Below, piece after piece: positions 45,916 to 55,027 of a stretch of DNA of 64,000 bases. Origin of the DNA: Candidatus Lambdaproteobacteria bacterium RIFOXYD2_FULL_56_26. Lineage in GTDB: Bacteria; SAR324; XYD2-FULL-50-16. The stretch is from assembly GCA_001783715.1 (NCBI GenBank), contig MFNF01000001.1, forward strand, positions 248,001 through 312,000. The letters are read 5' to 3'. The notes beneath the pieces were generated by a model that was given only the letters and a program-made list of their open reading frames with translations, ran no database searches and was not told the DNA's origin. Numbering within the stretch: the stretch's first letter is position 1; each line of letters begins with the position of its first letter. Made by a program: the position numbers and the translations under genes.

Positions 45916-47270
45916 TAAAAGGCCCTCCCAAACAACTCCAGCACCTTGGCCCGGTCTAGACGGTGGACCAGCAGCAGGACCAAATCCTGGTTTTGCAGTT
46001 TAAAATTGGGCCGAGGGCTATGGTACTGCCCTTCCCTGGCCACCAACCCCACCGCCGAAGCATCGCCCAGGTCCAGCTCGGCCAGGGTCTTGCCAAGCAA
46101 GGGGCAGTTGGCGTTGAGGTGGATCTGGAGGACCTCGGTGTGGGCGACCGAAAAAGAAGCCTCCACCCGGTCCCCCCGGATGAACCGGCTCAGGTGTCGG
46201 GCGGTCAGGATCCTAGGGCTCACCGCCCGGTCGATCAAGGTGCCCTCTTCCACGATTGGCAGCCACTCCTGCTGCATCACCAGACAAATGGCCCGAGCGT
46301 GGCTGTTGACCTTGGCCAGCAAGCAGGCGGTAAGGTTGATCTGTTCCGAAGAGGTGACCGAAAGAAAAAAATCGGTGTCGGTCAATCCTTCGGACTTGAG
46401 GCTTTTGAGTTCGGTGCCGTCAAAGTGCAGCACCAGGGCCTTGGAAAGCCGACCGGCGATGTTTTGGGAGCGAAAGGCATCTCGTTCGATCACCTTGACC
46501 TGGTGGTGGGTTTCCTCCAGCCGCTTGGCCAGCCGAAAACCGATGTGCCCTCCGCCGTTGATCATCACCCGCTTCTTTTTTGCCGCCGCCCGGGCGTAGC
46601 CCATGATCTCCCGCAAGGTGGTGTGCTTTTGGAGCGGACAAAGAAAATAAAGCACATCATGTTCTTCCAGACGTTGGGCCAACTTGGGCAGAAAGCAGCG
46701 GCCTTGGCGAAGCAATAGGGCGGGTAGGATGCCGTAGGGCTCCAGCTGGCCCTTGACCTCTTCAACGGTTTGGTTGAAAAACTGGCAGTAGGTTTGGATC
46801 CGGTAGCCATACAAAAAGAGCCGACCTTCATCGAAGGCGTGGCTTTCGATCAGGTTGGGGGTCATCACTCCTTTGAACAGCTCATCGGCAACCAACTCGA
46901 CCGGATTGATGATGTGATCTATGCCCAAGGACTGGAGGGACTCTGCTTTTTTGGCCCCTTCCAGATGGACGGTCCGGATCCGGCAAACCGTCTTGCCCAC
47001 CCCGGCGGCAGAGGCGATTTTGCAGGCGATCATGTTGGTTTCGTCCGAGTTGGTGATCGCCAGAAACAAGTCGGCATCCTTGAGGTGGGACCGGGAGAGG
47101 AACCTTGAGTCCACCACGTTCGACAGGTCGGTCGTCACCCCAAATTGGTCTTGCAATCGCTTCAGGACGACCGGATTGGTGTCCACTACAAACAGTTGGA
47201 CCGGCTCTTTGGAAAGCCGTTCGATCAAGTTGTAGCCGACCTCTCCGGCTCCGGCGATGACGATTTTCAA
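45915..47270 (-). CDS. trkA: Trk potassium regulator TrkA
   Basis: 451 residues from a TTG start (KIVIAGAGEVGYNLIERL). There are two tandem RCK modules: RCK_N1 with the Rossmann GAGEVG motif and the acidic VVDTNP ribose site, RCK_C1, then RCK_N2 (MINGGGHIGFRLAKRLEE) and RCK_C2 (about 370-451). TrkA binds NAD(H)/ATP on the cytoplasmic face of TrkH and gates the channel. It is the first gene of the five-gene leftward operon; its promoter must lie in 47271-47459, facing away from yajC. Confidence 0.95.
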   Translation of the reverse strand: MKIVIAGAGEVGYNLIERLSKEPVQLFVVDTNPVVLKRLQDQFGVTTDLSNVVDSRFLSRSHLKDADLFLAITNSDETNMIACKIASAAGVGKTVCRIRTVHLEGAKKAESLQSLGIDHIINPVELVADELFKGVMTPNLIESHAFDEGRLFLYGYRIQTYCQFFNQTVEEVKGQLEPYGILPALLLRQGRCFLPKLAQRLEEHDVLYFLCPLQKHTTLREIMGYARAAAKKKRVMINGGGHIGFRLAKRLEETHHQVKVIERDAFRSQNIAGRLSKALVLHFDGTELKSLKSEGLTDTDFFLSVTSSEQINLTACLLAKVNSHARAICLVMQQEWLPIVEEGTLIDRAVSPRILTARHLSRFIRGDRVEASFSVAHTEVLQIHLNANCPLLGKTLAELDLGDASAVGLVAREGQYHSPRPNFKLQNQDLVLLLVHRLDRAKVLELFGRAF

Positions 47271-47385
47271 ATAACGACTCTGGTCTTGGGTGGCTTTGGG
47301 TACCTCTGCCCTTCTAACCTGCCTTGGCCTCTCTTGGCAAGAGCGCTTAAAAAGGAGGCGGCTTGAATGGCCGGGAAGTTAGCGG

Positions 47386-47414
47386 TTGACGGTACCCCAA
47401 GGCCAAGGTATGAG
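47386..47414 (+). promoter_or_regulatory. Sigma-70-type promoter for yajC-secDF
   Basis: TTGACG (47386-47391) and TATGAG (47409-47414) are 17 bases apart, placing transcription start near 47421, about 40 bases before the yajC ATG at 47460. A Shine-Dalgarno AGGAGG at 47352-47357 upstream of an in-frame ATG at 47367 competes as an alternative start but would need a promoter further upstream. Confidence 0.55.
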
Positions 47415-47459
47415 GTTAGACTACTTCGGAATTTAGACAACCTCTTTGACCTGAGCCCT

Positions 47460-47870
47460 ATGTTCTCTTTGATCCCCAGCCTCTATGCCATGTCCCCCTC
47501 CTCGGGCGGTGGCGGCAACAGCGAAATGGTCAGCCAATTGGTTATGTTTGGTGCCATTTTCGGTATCTTTTACTTTTTGGTCATCCGGCCCCAACAAAAA
47601 AAGGCCAAGGACCATGCCAAGATGGTGGAATCCCTCAAGGTGGGAGACGAGGTCATCACTGCCTCGGGCATTTACGGCAAGATCAAAAAAACCGCTGAAG
47701 CCAAAGAATACTTTGAGCTGGAAATCGCCTCCGGCGTTGTGGTCAAGGTGATCAAGTCCCAGATCACCGAACGGGCCAGAGCCCCCAAGGCCGAAAAACC
47801 GGAAAAAGCCGAAAAGACCGACAAGGTTTCCAAGGCCGAGAAAAACGACGAAGCCGAATCGGCAGAATAA
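47460..47870 (+). CDS. yajC: Preprotein translocase accessory subunit YajC
   Basis: 136 residues from the ATG at 47460. A short N-terminal segment precedes one transmembrane helix ending in the family hallmark FYFLVIRPQQKKAKDH. The cytoplasmic domain carries SLKVGDEVITASGIYGKI. The tail is a repetitive Lys/Glu/Ala sequence built on KAEK units. YajC associates with SecDF in the inner membrane. An alternative ATG at 47367 with a strong AGGAGG would add 31 residues. The secD gene starts 27 bases later, and the run continues to hisI. Confidence 0.92.
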   Translation: MFSLIPSLYAMSPSSGGGGNSEMVSQLVMFGAIFGIFYFLVIRPQQKKAKDHAKMVESLKVGDEVITASGIYGKIKKTAEAKEYFELEIASGVVVKVIKSQITERARAPKAEKPEKAEKTDKVSKAEKNDEAESAE

Positions 47871-47897
47871 CAAATATAACCTCAAGACCCGACCCAG

Positions 47898-49922
47898 ATG
47901 AGCCTCCCTGTCAAAAGCCTCCTGATCTTGGCCGTTTTGGCGGCTTCGGTTTTTTACAGCCTGCCGACGTTGCGGACCTTCATGCCCAAGGAGCCGGGAG
48001 CCCAAGCCCGGCTTATCGAATCCAGGTTGACCGAAATCAAGGACTTGATAGAGCCGGTCAAGGCTTTGCAGCTGGCCCTGGCTGAAGCGCCGGAAAACCG
48101 CATCCAGTTGCTGGTGGAAACCGGCAATCCGGTGCCCATGGAAAACCCGATCTTAAAAAACATCCTTGCCGACCGGTTTGAGCACAAGGAAATCGGGAAC
48201 AACCATTATCTGGTCCTCAGGCCGGAACACCAAAAAGAGACCTTTGTCTCTAAAGTGGCCGAAGAGCTGGACACCCTGTTCACCAACCTGCGCAAGATCG
48301 ACGAAATCAAACTGAGCACTGGTGGAGATGCAATCCAGGTGACCTTAAAAAAGGGACGGCGGCTTTCCGAAATCACCGAGCCCTTAAAATCCATGCTGGG
48401 CGGGGACCTGGAAGCCTTTTACAAGGAAGGGCAGGACCAATACCTGCTTCGGCCCAAGGGGCTGGCCAACGTGATCTCCCTGGGGCTTGACCTGCAAGGG
48501 GGGATGTACCTGGACATCGGGGTTGAGTCGGAAGTGGTGATCGAAGACGTGGTCCACCGGACCTCCGAGGCTCTGGAAGCGGCGCTTTTGGACGGTCACA
48601 TCAACTACGACAGCATTCGGGTCAACGAAGAAAACCAGATTGAATTGCAGCTGGAGCCGGGCGAATCGGTGGACCTGGCTGCCGACCCTTACTGGGGATT
48701 GGTGGAACGGGACTATGAGGTCACCAAAAACGGTGCCTTGGTGCTGCTGACCCTCAAGCCCGATGAAGCCAAACAGATCCGCCAAAGGGCGGTGGAGCAG
48801 GCCCTGGAAACCATCCGCAACCGGATCGACCAGCTGGGGGTCAAAGAACCCCAGGTCCAACGGCGGGGGGACGATTCGATCATCATCCAGCTGCCGGGCC
48901 TCCAAGACCCGGACCAAGCGAGAAGGGTGATCGGTCAGGTGGCGGTCTTGAACTTCCAACTGGTCGCCCAAGACGGGACCCCCGAATCGCTCAAGGAAGA
49001 CCAAGTCGTTTTGTACGAAGAAGTGAAGGACCCGACCACCAAAGAAATGGTGGACCGGGTGCCTTATGTTTTGGAGAAAAAGGTGCTGCTCCAAGGGGAC
49101 ATGATCCGGGACGCTCGGGTCGCCTTCTCCCAGACCGGGCAGGCGCACGTCTCCATGTCCTTTGACACCGACGGCAAAGAGGTCTTTGCCAAGGTCACCG
49201 AAGGGGCGGTAGGCCGCAGGTTGGCCATTGTCCTTGACGGCAAGGTCCAGTCCGCCCCCCGGATCAACGAGAAAATCGGCGGCGGCGAAGCCCAGATCAC
49301 CGGCAGCTTCAGCCCCGAAGAAGCCTCAGAACTAGCCTTGGTGCTCCGTAGTGGGGCCCTGCCTGCCCCGATCATCGTCCACGAAGAACGGACGGTCGGC
49401 GCTTCCCTGGGGGAAGACAGCATCCGCCAAGCCTTGCTGTCTCTGGCCATTGGCTTTGTGGTGGTAGTGGTCTTCATGGTGGTTTATTACCAACTCTCCG
49501 GGCTGTTCAGCGTCTTGGCCCTGGTGGCCAACATCTTCCTGATCGGTGCGGCCCTGGCCTACTTCCAGGCAACCCTGACCTTGCCGGGTATGGCGGGGAT
49601 CATTTTGACCATCGGGATGGCGGTGGATGCCAACGTTCTGATCTTTGAACGGATCAGAGAGGAAATTCGCAAAGGGTGTAATCCTCGTAACGCCATTGAT
49701 TTGGGCTTTTCCAAAGCGATGCTGACGATCTTTGACTCCAACATCACCACTCTGCTGGCGGGAATCATCCTCTTCCAGTTTGGGACCGGGCCGATCAAAG
49801 GCTTTGCCGTGACCCTGTCCATCGGGATCTTGGCTTCGATGTTCACGGCGGTGGTGATGGTCAAACTGCTTTTTGAGTTGGTTTATCTGACCCGCTCCAA
49901 ACTCCATAAGATTTCGATCTAA
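47898..49922 (+). CDS. secD: Protein translocase subunit SecD
   Basis: 674 residues. One N-terminal helix is followed by a large periplasmic P1 domain (GLDLQGGMYLDIGVESEVV, RNRIDQLGVKEPQVQRRG and IIIQLPGLQDPDQARRVIG). Five C-terminal helices carry the RND-type segment GMAGIILTIGMAVDANVLIF, with its proton-relay aspartate, and ERIREEIRKG. SecDF uses the proton gradient to pull secreted proteins through SecYEG. The region between helix 1 and GLDLQGG is about 180 residues, longer than in E. coli, with an extra beta/alpha segment. The secF gene follows 6 bases later. Confidence 0.97.
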   Translation: MSLPVKSLLILAVLAASVFYSLPTLRTFMPKEPGAQARLIESRLTEIKDLIEPVKALQLALAEAPENRIQLLVETGNPVPMENPILKNILADRFEHKEIGNNHYLVLRPEHQKETFVSKVAEELDTLFTNLRKIDEIKLSTGGDAIQVTLKKGRRLSEITEPLKSMLGGDLEAFYKEGQDQYLLRPKGLANVISLGLDLQGGMYLDIGVESEVVIEDVVHRTSEALEAALLDGHINYDSIRVNEENQIELQLEPGESVDLAADPYWGLVERDYEVTKNGALVLLTLKPDEAKQIRQRAVEQALETIRNRIDQLGVKEPQVQRRGDDSIIIQLPGLQDPDQARRVIGQVAVLNFQLVAQDGTPESLKEDQVVLYEEVKDPTTKEMVDRVPYVLEKKVLLQGDMIRDARVAFSQTGQAHVSMSFDTDGKEVFAKVTEGAVGRRLAIVLDGKVQSAPRINEKIGGGEAQITGSFSPEEASELALVLRSGALPAPIIVHEERTVGASLGEDSIRQALLSLAIGFVVVVVFMVVYYQLSGLFSVLALVANIFLIGAALAYFQATLTLPGMAGIILTIGMAVDANVLIFERIREEIRKGCNPRNAIDLGFSKAMLTIFDSNITTLLAGIILFQFGTGPIKGFAVTLSIGILASMFTAVVMVKLLFELVYLTRSKLHKISI

Positions 49923-49928
49923 GGGAAC

Positions 49929-50828
49929 ATGCAAATTTTTCAAGACCAACCCAATCACAACATCATGGGCCGGATGCGGCTCTTTGTCAGTGCATCCGTG
50001 TTGCTGGTTTTGCTGAGCATTGGGCTTTATTTTGCCAAAGGCATCCATTATGGGATCGACTTCAGCGGCGGAACCCTGATCCAGGTGCGGTTCCAAAGTA
50101 CCCCGGAAATTGGGGTGGTGCGGGACCTGTTCAGCCAAAAACTCAAAACCTCGGTGTCGATCACCAGCTTTGGGGACCAGGCGAACAATGAGATCCTGAT
50201 CACCTTGCCCCAAGGGGCGTTTGGAGAGAAGGCCAACATCGGGCTAGAGATCCAGTCCCTGTTGGACGGCCCCTACAAAGGCTATGAGATACGCCGGATC
50301 GAATCGGTTGGAGCCAAGGTGGGCGATGAACTCAAAACCAAAGCCTTGGATGCCGCCCTGTTTGCCATGTTGGGGATCTTGATTTACGTCGGTTTCCGGT
50401 TCCAATTCAAATACGCCTTTGCAGCCGTGGCGGCGCTGTTTCACGACGTGATCATCGCCATGGGCTTCTTCATCGTCTTTGACAAGGAATTCAGCCTGAC
50501 CATCGTGGCGGCGATCTTGACCCTCATTGGATATTCTCTAAACGACACCATTGTGGTTTTTGACCGGATTCGGGAAAACGTCGCCCGGCTGCCCAAGACT
50601 CCGCTCCTAGAAGTGATCAACCGGAGCATCAACGAAAGCCTCAGCCGCACGGTACTGACCTCTCTGACCACTTTCTTTGTGGTGGCAGTGATGTTTGTGA
50701 TGGGCGGGGAGATCATCCACGACTTCTGTTTTGTGATGGTCGTGGGCCTGGTGGTGGGGACCTATTCCTCCATCTTTGTGGCCAGCCCCATCGTCTGGTG
50801 GATCGACCAGAGAAAAAGGGCCAAATAG
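49929..50828 (+). CDS. secF: Protein translocase subunit SecF
   Basis: 299 residues, six transmembrane helices. Helix 1 is followed by GIDFSGGTLIQVRFQ and the short periplasmic P4 domain (RRIESVGAKVGDEL). The C-terminal five helices contain LTLIGYSLNDTIVVFDRIRE, the SecF counterpart of the SecD proton-relay motif, and NRSINESLSRTVLTSLTT. It completes the SecDF-YajC complex. The stop is immediately followed by the argS ATG with no gap. Confidence 0.97.
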   Translation: MQIFQDQPNHNIMGRMRLFVSASVLLVLLSIGLYFAKGIHYGIDFSGGTLIQVRFQSTPEIGVVRDLFSQKLKTSVSITSFGDQANNEILITLPQGAFGEKANIGLEIQSLLDGPYKGYEIRRIESVGAKVGDELKTKALDAALFAMLGILIYVGFRFQFKYAFAAVAALFHDVIIAMGFFIVFDKEFSLTIVAAILTLIGYSLNDTIVVFDRIRENVARLPKTPLLEVINRSINESLSRTVLTSLTTFFVVAVMFVMGGEIIHDFCFVMVVGLVVGTYSSIFVASPIVWWIDQRKRAK

Positions 50829-52598
50829 ATGGACCGGGACAACCTCTTTGGGCTGTTCAAAGAATCCATCCAGGGCCAAGTTGAACACCACCTGAAGGCG
50901 GAGTTCGGTGCCCAAGAAAACCTGACCTTCAAGTTTGAAATTCCCCCCGAACCCAGCCTGGGCCACTTGGCCCTGGCTTGTTTCCCCTTTGCCAAGGCCA
51001 CCAAACAAGCGCCGCCCAAGATCGCTCAACTCTTGGCCCAAAAGATCGAGCCCAACCGGGCTTGGGAGCGGGTGGTCGCCTCTGGTCCCTACCTCAACTT
51101 CTTTTTGAATCCTAAGGAACTGGCCAGTCTGGTTTTTCCTCAAGTTCTAAAGCCGGACTACGGCTGTTCGAGCTTGGGCAAAGGGCAGAAGGTGATGCTG
51201 GAATATTCCAGCCCCAACACCAACAAACCCCTGCACCTGGGTCATGGGCGCAACAACCTGCTGGGCATGGCGTTGTCTCGGTTGTTGGAAACCGCCGGGT
51301 ACCAAGTGATCAAGGCCAATCTGGTCAACGACCGGGGGATCCACATTTGTAAGTCCATGTTGGCTTACCAGGAGCGGTGGGTTTACGCCGAGCTGCCCTT
51401 GCCCCCGACCCCCCAAAGTACCGGAAAAAAAGGGGACAAGCTGGTCGGGGATTTTTATGTTGCCTATGACAAAAAATCCAAGGAAGACCCCACCGTCGCC
51501 GACCAAGCGGCCCAACTGCTCCGGGACTGGGAGCTGGGCAAGCCCGAGGTGCTGGCCTTGTGGCGGCAGATGAACGATTGGGTGCTCAAGGGCTTTGAGG
51601 TGACCTACCAACGGTTGGGCTGCGAGTTTGACCGGTTTTACTTTGAGTCCAAGACCTACCAATCGGGCCGGGAGATCGTCTTAAAGGCCTTTGGACAAGG
51701 ATTGTGCGGCAAGGAGGACAACGGGGCCATTTCGGTGGAGCTAGACGACCCCAACCAGCCCAAAAAGATTTTGCTCCGTGGGGACGGGACCAGCATGTAC
51801 ATCACCCAAGACCTGGGCACCACGGTCCAAAAGTTTCAGGACTATGCGCCGCTCGACCGCTGCCTGTTTGTGGTGGGCAACGAACAGGACCAACATTTTA
51901 AGACCCTCTTTGAGGTGCTGGGCCGTTTTGGTTATTCCTTTGGGCTGGAACACATCAGTTACGGCATGATCACCCTGCCTGAAGGGAAGATGAAAAGCCG
52001 GGAAGGCACCGTGGTGGACCTGGACGACCTGCTGGACGAACTCAAGGGCATGGCGGCTGAAGAAATTCTGGCACGGGAGATGTTTGACCCCCAGACCCAA
52101 GGGCCACAGATTGAGTTTACCGCCGAAGCGATTGGCCAAGGGGCCTTGAAGTTCCTGATCCTCAAGTCCGGGGCGGCCAAGGAGATCACCTTTAACCCCA
52201 AAGAGTCCTTGAGCTTTGAAGGGGCCACCGGGCCTTATCTCCAGTACACCCACGCAAGGATCAGCAGCCTGTTGGCCAAGGCGGCCACGGAGCCCGCAGT
52301 AGAGCCTAAACTGGAGATTGGGGCCGACTGGAACGAAGGGGAGACCGGGCTTTTGCTGGCCCTGGCCAAGTACTACGAGGTCTTGCTTGCCTCGGTGACC
52401 GACCGGAACCCGGGGGCGCTGTGTAACTACCTGTTTGAACTCTGCCGGTCCTTCAACAAATATTATTATGACACCCCGGTCCTCAAAGCAGAAACCAGAA
52501 CCCTAGTGGAAGCCCGTCTGGGCCTCTGTTTGGCGGTACAGGCCGTTTTGGCCAAGGGCCTCCGGCTCTTGGGCATTGAACCTTTGACCAAGATGTGA
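50829..52598 (+). CDS. argS: Arginyl-tRNA synthetase
   Basis: 589 residues, a class I synthetase. The N-terminal additional domain reads [20 protein letters not shown]. The HIGH motif is in [18 protein letters not shown] connective region follows with [15 protein letters not shown], then the KMSK-like loop in [20 protein letters not shown] and the C-terminal anticodon-binding DALR domain starting at [18 protein letters not shown]. It charges tRNA-Arg. It starts directly at the secF stop and is followed by glyS after 2 bases, within the yajC-to-hisI operon. Confidence 0.97.
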   Translation: MDRDNLFGLFKESIQGQVEHHLKAEFGAQENLTFKFEIPPEPSLGHLALACFPFAKATKQAPPKIAQLLAQKIEPNRAWERVVASGPYLNFFLNPKELASLVFPQVLKPDYGCSSLGKGQKVMLEYSSPNTNKPLHLGHGRNNLLGMALSRLLETAGYQVIKANLVNDRGIHICKSMLAYQERWVYAELPLPPTPQSTGKKGDKLVGDFYVAYDKKSKEDPTVADQAAQLLRDWELGKPEVLALWRQMNDWVLKGFEVTYQRLGCEFDRFYFESKTYQSGREIVLKAFGQGLCGKEDNGAISVELDDPNQPKKILLRGDGTSMYITQDLGTTVQKFQDYAPLDRCLFVVGNEQDQHFKTLFEVLGRFGYSFGLEHISYGMITLPEGKMKSREGTVVDLDDLLDELKGMAAEEILAREMFDPQTQGPQIEFTAEAIGQGALKFLILKSGAAKEITFNPKESLSFEGATGPYLQYTHARISSLLAKAATEPAVEPKLEIGADWNEGETGLLLALAKYYEVLLASVTDRNPGALCNYLFELCRSFNKYYYDTPVLKAETRTLVEARLGLCLAVQAVLAKGLRLLGIEPLTKM

Positions 52599-52600
52599 GC

Positions 52601-53992
52601 ATGGCAACCGAAACCACGATGGACAAGATCATCTCCCTGGCCAAGCGCAGGGGCTTTGTATTCCCAGGCAGCGAGATCTACGGCGGCCTTGCCAACAGCT
52701 GGGACTACGGCCCCTTGGGGGTGGAGCTCAAAAACAATGTCAAAAAACTTTGGTGGAAGTCCTTTGTTTCCAGCAGACTTGATGTGGTTGGCCTGGACAG
52801 CTCGATCTTGATGAACCCCCAGGTTTGGGCCGCATCGGGCCATTTGGCCGGGTTTTCCGACCCTTTGATGGACTGCAAAAAATGTAATGTCCGGCACCGA
52901 GCGGACAAGCTGATCGAAGAGCGGCTGGAGTCCTTGGGCCGGGAAGTCAGCGAGGCGGCAGGCAAGAGCCACACCGAGCTCAAAGGCATGATCGACGACC
53001 TCAAGATCGACTGCCCCAACTGTGGTGCCCACGACTACACCGAGATCCGGGAATTTAACCTGATGTTCAAGACCTTCCAAGGGGTCACCGAAGACCAAAC
53101 CTCAGTGGTTTACCTGAGGCCCGAGACCGCCCAGGGGATCTTTGTGAACTTCAAGAATTTGGCCACTACGACCCGCAAAAGGGTGCCCTTTGGGGTCGCC
53201 CAGGTGGGCAAGGCCTTCCGCAACGAGATTACCCCCGGCAACTTCATCTTTCGGACCCGTGAGTTTGAGCAGATGGAGCTGGAATACTTCTGTAGGCCTG
53301 AAGAAAGCTTGGCCAGCCATGAAAGCTGGAAAAAGTTTTGTTTCCAATGGCTGCTGGACTTGGGGATGAAGCCGGAACTGCTACGGATGCGGGACCACAA
53401 CGCCGATGAGCTTTCCCACTACAGCAAGGCTACCAGCGACATTGAGTTCCAATTCCCCTTTGGTTGGGGTGAACTTTGGGGCATCGCCCACCGAGGGGAC
53501 TTTGACTTAACCCAACACCAAGACCACAGCAAAAAGGACCTGACCTACCACGATCCGGTCAGCAACGAAAAGTTTTTACCCCATGTGATCGAGCCCAGTT
53601 TGGGGGTGGACCGGGTGTCCTTGGCCTTCCTGCTTTCCGCTTATGATGAGGAAAAGGATGAAGAGGGCGAGGTCCGGGTAGTGCTTCGGCTGCACCCCAG
53701 GTTGGCTCCGGTCAAGGTGGCGGTGTTGCCTTTGTCCAAGAAGCTCAATGAAAAGGCCTTGGAGGTTTACCAACAGTTGGCCCCCCATTGGCCTTGTGAT
53801 TTTGATGAAACCGCCAGCATCGGCAAGCGGTACCGTAGGCAAGACGAAGTGGGCACCCCTTATTGTGTCACCTTCGACTTTGAATCGGAAAACGACGGTG
53901 CCGTCACGGTGCGAGAAAGGGACAGCATGACCCAAGAACGGGTCAAGATCACCGATTTGATCGGTTATTTCCACCAACGAGGGTTGTTTTGA
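52601..53992 (+). CDS. glyS: Glycyl-tRNA synthetase, homodimeric class II type
   Basis: 463 residues from the ATG at 52601, 2 bases after argS; a GTG two codons earlier overlaps the argS stop. Class II motif 1 contains [20 protein letters not shown]. Motif 2 includes [15 protein letters not shown] with [19 protein letters not shown]. Motif 3 contains [14 protein letters not shown], and a C-terminal anticodon-binding domain follows. A CxxC-type pair in [10 protein letters not shown] and CPNCGAH may bind zinc. The single-chain alpha-2 form is shorter here than many (about 460 against 480-690 residues). It charges tRNA-Gly. Confidence 0.96.
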   Translation: MATETTMDKIISLAKRRGFVFPGSEIYGGLANSWDYGPLGVELKNNVKKLWWKSFVSSRLDVVGLDSSILMNPQVWAASGHLAGFSDPLMDCKKCNVRHRADKLIEERLESLGREVSEAAGKSHTELKGMIDDLKIDCPNCGAHDYTEIREFNLMFKTFQGVTEDQTSVVYLRPETAQGIFVNFKNLATTTRKRVPFGVAQVGKAFRNEITPGNFIFRTREFEQMELEYFCRPEESLASHESWKKFCFQWLLDLGMKPELLRMRDHNADELSHYSKATSDIEFQFPFGWGELWGIAHRGDFDLTQHQDHSKKDLTYHDPVSNEKFLPHVIEPSLGVDRVSLAFLLSAYDEEKDEEGEVRVVLRLHPRLAPVKVAVLPLSKKLNEKALEVYQQLAPHWPCDFDETASIGKRYRRQDEVGTPYCVTFDFESENDGAVTVRERDSMTQERVKITDLIGYFHQRGLF

Positions 53993-54405
53993 TGGGCAAG
54001 GAACTGGAAGAGGGGCGCAAGCTCCAGTTGGATTTCTCCAAACTCAAGAAAGTGGCCAAGTGCGGGGTCGAAGTGATGCCCGCTGTGGCCCAGGATGCCG
54101 AGACCGGCGAGGTTTTGATCGTCGCCTACGCCAACCGGCAGGCCTTGGATTACAGCCTAGAACACCAAGTCGCCGCCTTCTGGTCCACCAGCCGCAACGA
54201 GCTTTGGATCAAAGGGGCCACCAGCGGGGAATTTTTGGATTTGGTGGAAGTGTTGGTCAACTGCGAGCAAAACTCACTGCTTTACAAGGTCAAGGTCCGT
54301 AATGTCGGTGCCTGCCACACCAAAAACACCCAAGGCCAACCCCGCAAAGGCTGCTACTACCGGCGGATTGACAAACAGGGACGGTTGGAAAACTTGGACG
54401 CTTGA
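53992..54405 (+). CDS. hisI: HisI-family phosphoribosyl-AMP cyclohydrolase with atypical metal motif
   Basis: 137 residues; the ATG overlaps the glyS stop by one base. The HisI frame is clear: VLIVAYANRQALDYSLEH, AFWSTSRNELWIKGATSG and VGACHTKNTQGQPRKGCYY with the zinc-binding cysteine and histidine. The magnesium-binding DxDxD-like segment of canonical HisI reads VNCEQNSLL here, so the acidic residues are Asn, Glu and Asn. HisI opens the adenine ring of PR-AMP in histidine synthesis. With these changes and no other his gene nearby, it may belong to a divergent subfamily with another substrate. Confidence 0.75.
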   Translation: MGKELEEGRKLQLDFSKLKKVAKCGVEVMPAVAQDAETGEVLIVAYANRQALDYSLEHQVAAFWSTSRNELWIKGATSGEFLDLVEVLVNCEQNSLLYKVKVRNVGACHTKNTQGQPRKGCYYRRIDKQGRLENLDA

Positions 54406-54418
54406 CCTGGTCTAAAGG

Positions 54419-55027
54419 CTATGTCTTCAAAGCGTTATACATTGCTTTTGCAACAGAATCGATAAAAGCAACTGTTTCGTCAATCTGCCCTGAATCTATT
54501 GGCCACCGAAAGCCTGGATTTACAGGGTCGAGATCCGCTTCATGTGCAATTTTATTACGACGATCAACGATAAGTTCCAGCCTCTTTACAATATCAACTT
54601 CGGGAAAATTTAGTTCCTTTGCCACTTTTTCCCAAATATCTCCTTTGGAAATTAAAGAAAAGCCCTCAGCTATCTTTTTAGGGCGCTGGAAAGTTTTGTA
54701 CGAGTGTAACTCTCTGATGCGAGCATCAAGTTGATTGAGTTCACTTATACCAATTTCAGTTTGTGTATCGATGACTTGAAATTCTGAAAATCGGCGATTT
54801 AAAAGGTCACATTTTACCCTGATACCTGAAAAGCTTTCTATGATCCCAACACGAATAAACTCATGCACGACTTGGTCTAAGGCACTAACAGTAAAAACTA
54901 CTTGCGCCCGAAGTAAATCAGAAAGATCAAGGCTACCATGAGTAAGAATTCCAACAGCGTTTGCTATCCCCCCAAGATCACAAACTTTTTTTAGATTCTC
55001 ATTAAATTGTAAGAGAGCTTTCTCCAT
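54419..55027 (-). CDS. HEPN-domain protein (RiboL-PSP-HEPN-like), putative RNase effector
   Basis: 202 residues, all-helical and AT-rich. The C-terminal half holds a HEPN signature DRRNKIAHEADLDP, with R157 and H162 forming the Rx4H ribonuclease motif, followed by a helix (DETVAFIDSVAKAMYNAL). The N-terminal helix LLRAQVVFTVSALDQVVHEF suits the first HEPN helix of the RiboL-PSP group. HEPN proteins commonly cleave tRNA or mRNA in toxin-antitoxin and antiviral systems. The start overlaps the upstream ParA-like gene by 26 bases, so the two form a coupled pair. The gene stops 13 bases from hisI on the other strand. Confidence 0.72.
   Translation of the reverse strand: MEKALLQFNENLKKVCDLGGIANAVGILTHGSLDLSDLLRAQVVFTVSALDQVVHEFIRVGIIESFSGIRVKCDLLNRRFSEFQVIDTQTEIGISELNQLDARIRELHSYKTFQRPKKIAEGFSLISKGDIWEKVAKELNFPEVDIVKRLELIVDRRNKIAHEADLDPVNPGFRWPIDSGQIDETVAFIDSVAKAMYNALKT

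Noticed and set aside
47784-47850. Repetitive GCCGAAAA units
   Set aside because: They encode the Lys/Glu/Ala-rich tail of YajC and are not a repeat array.
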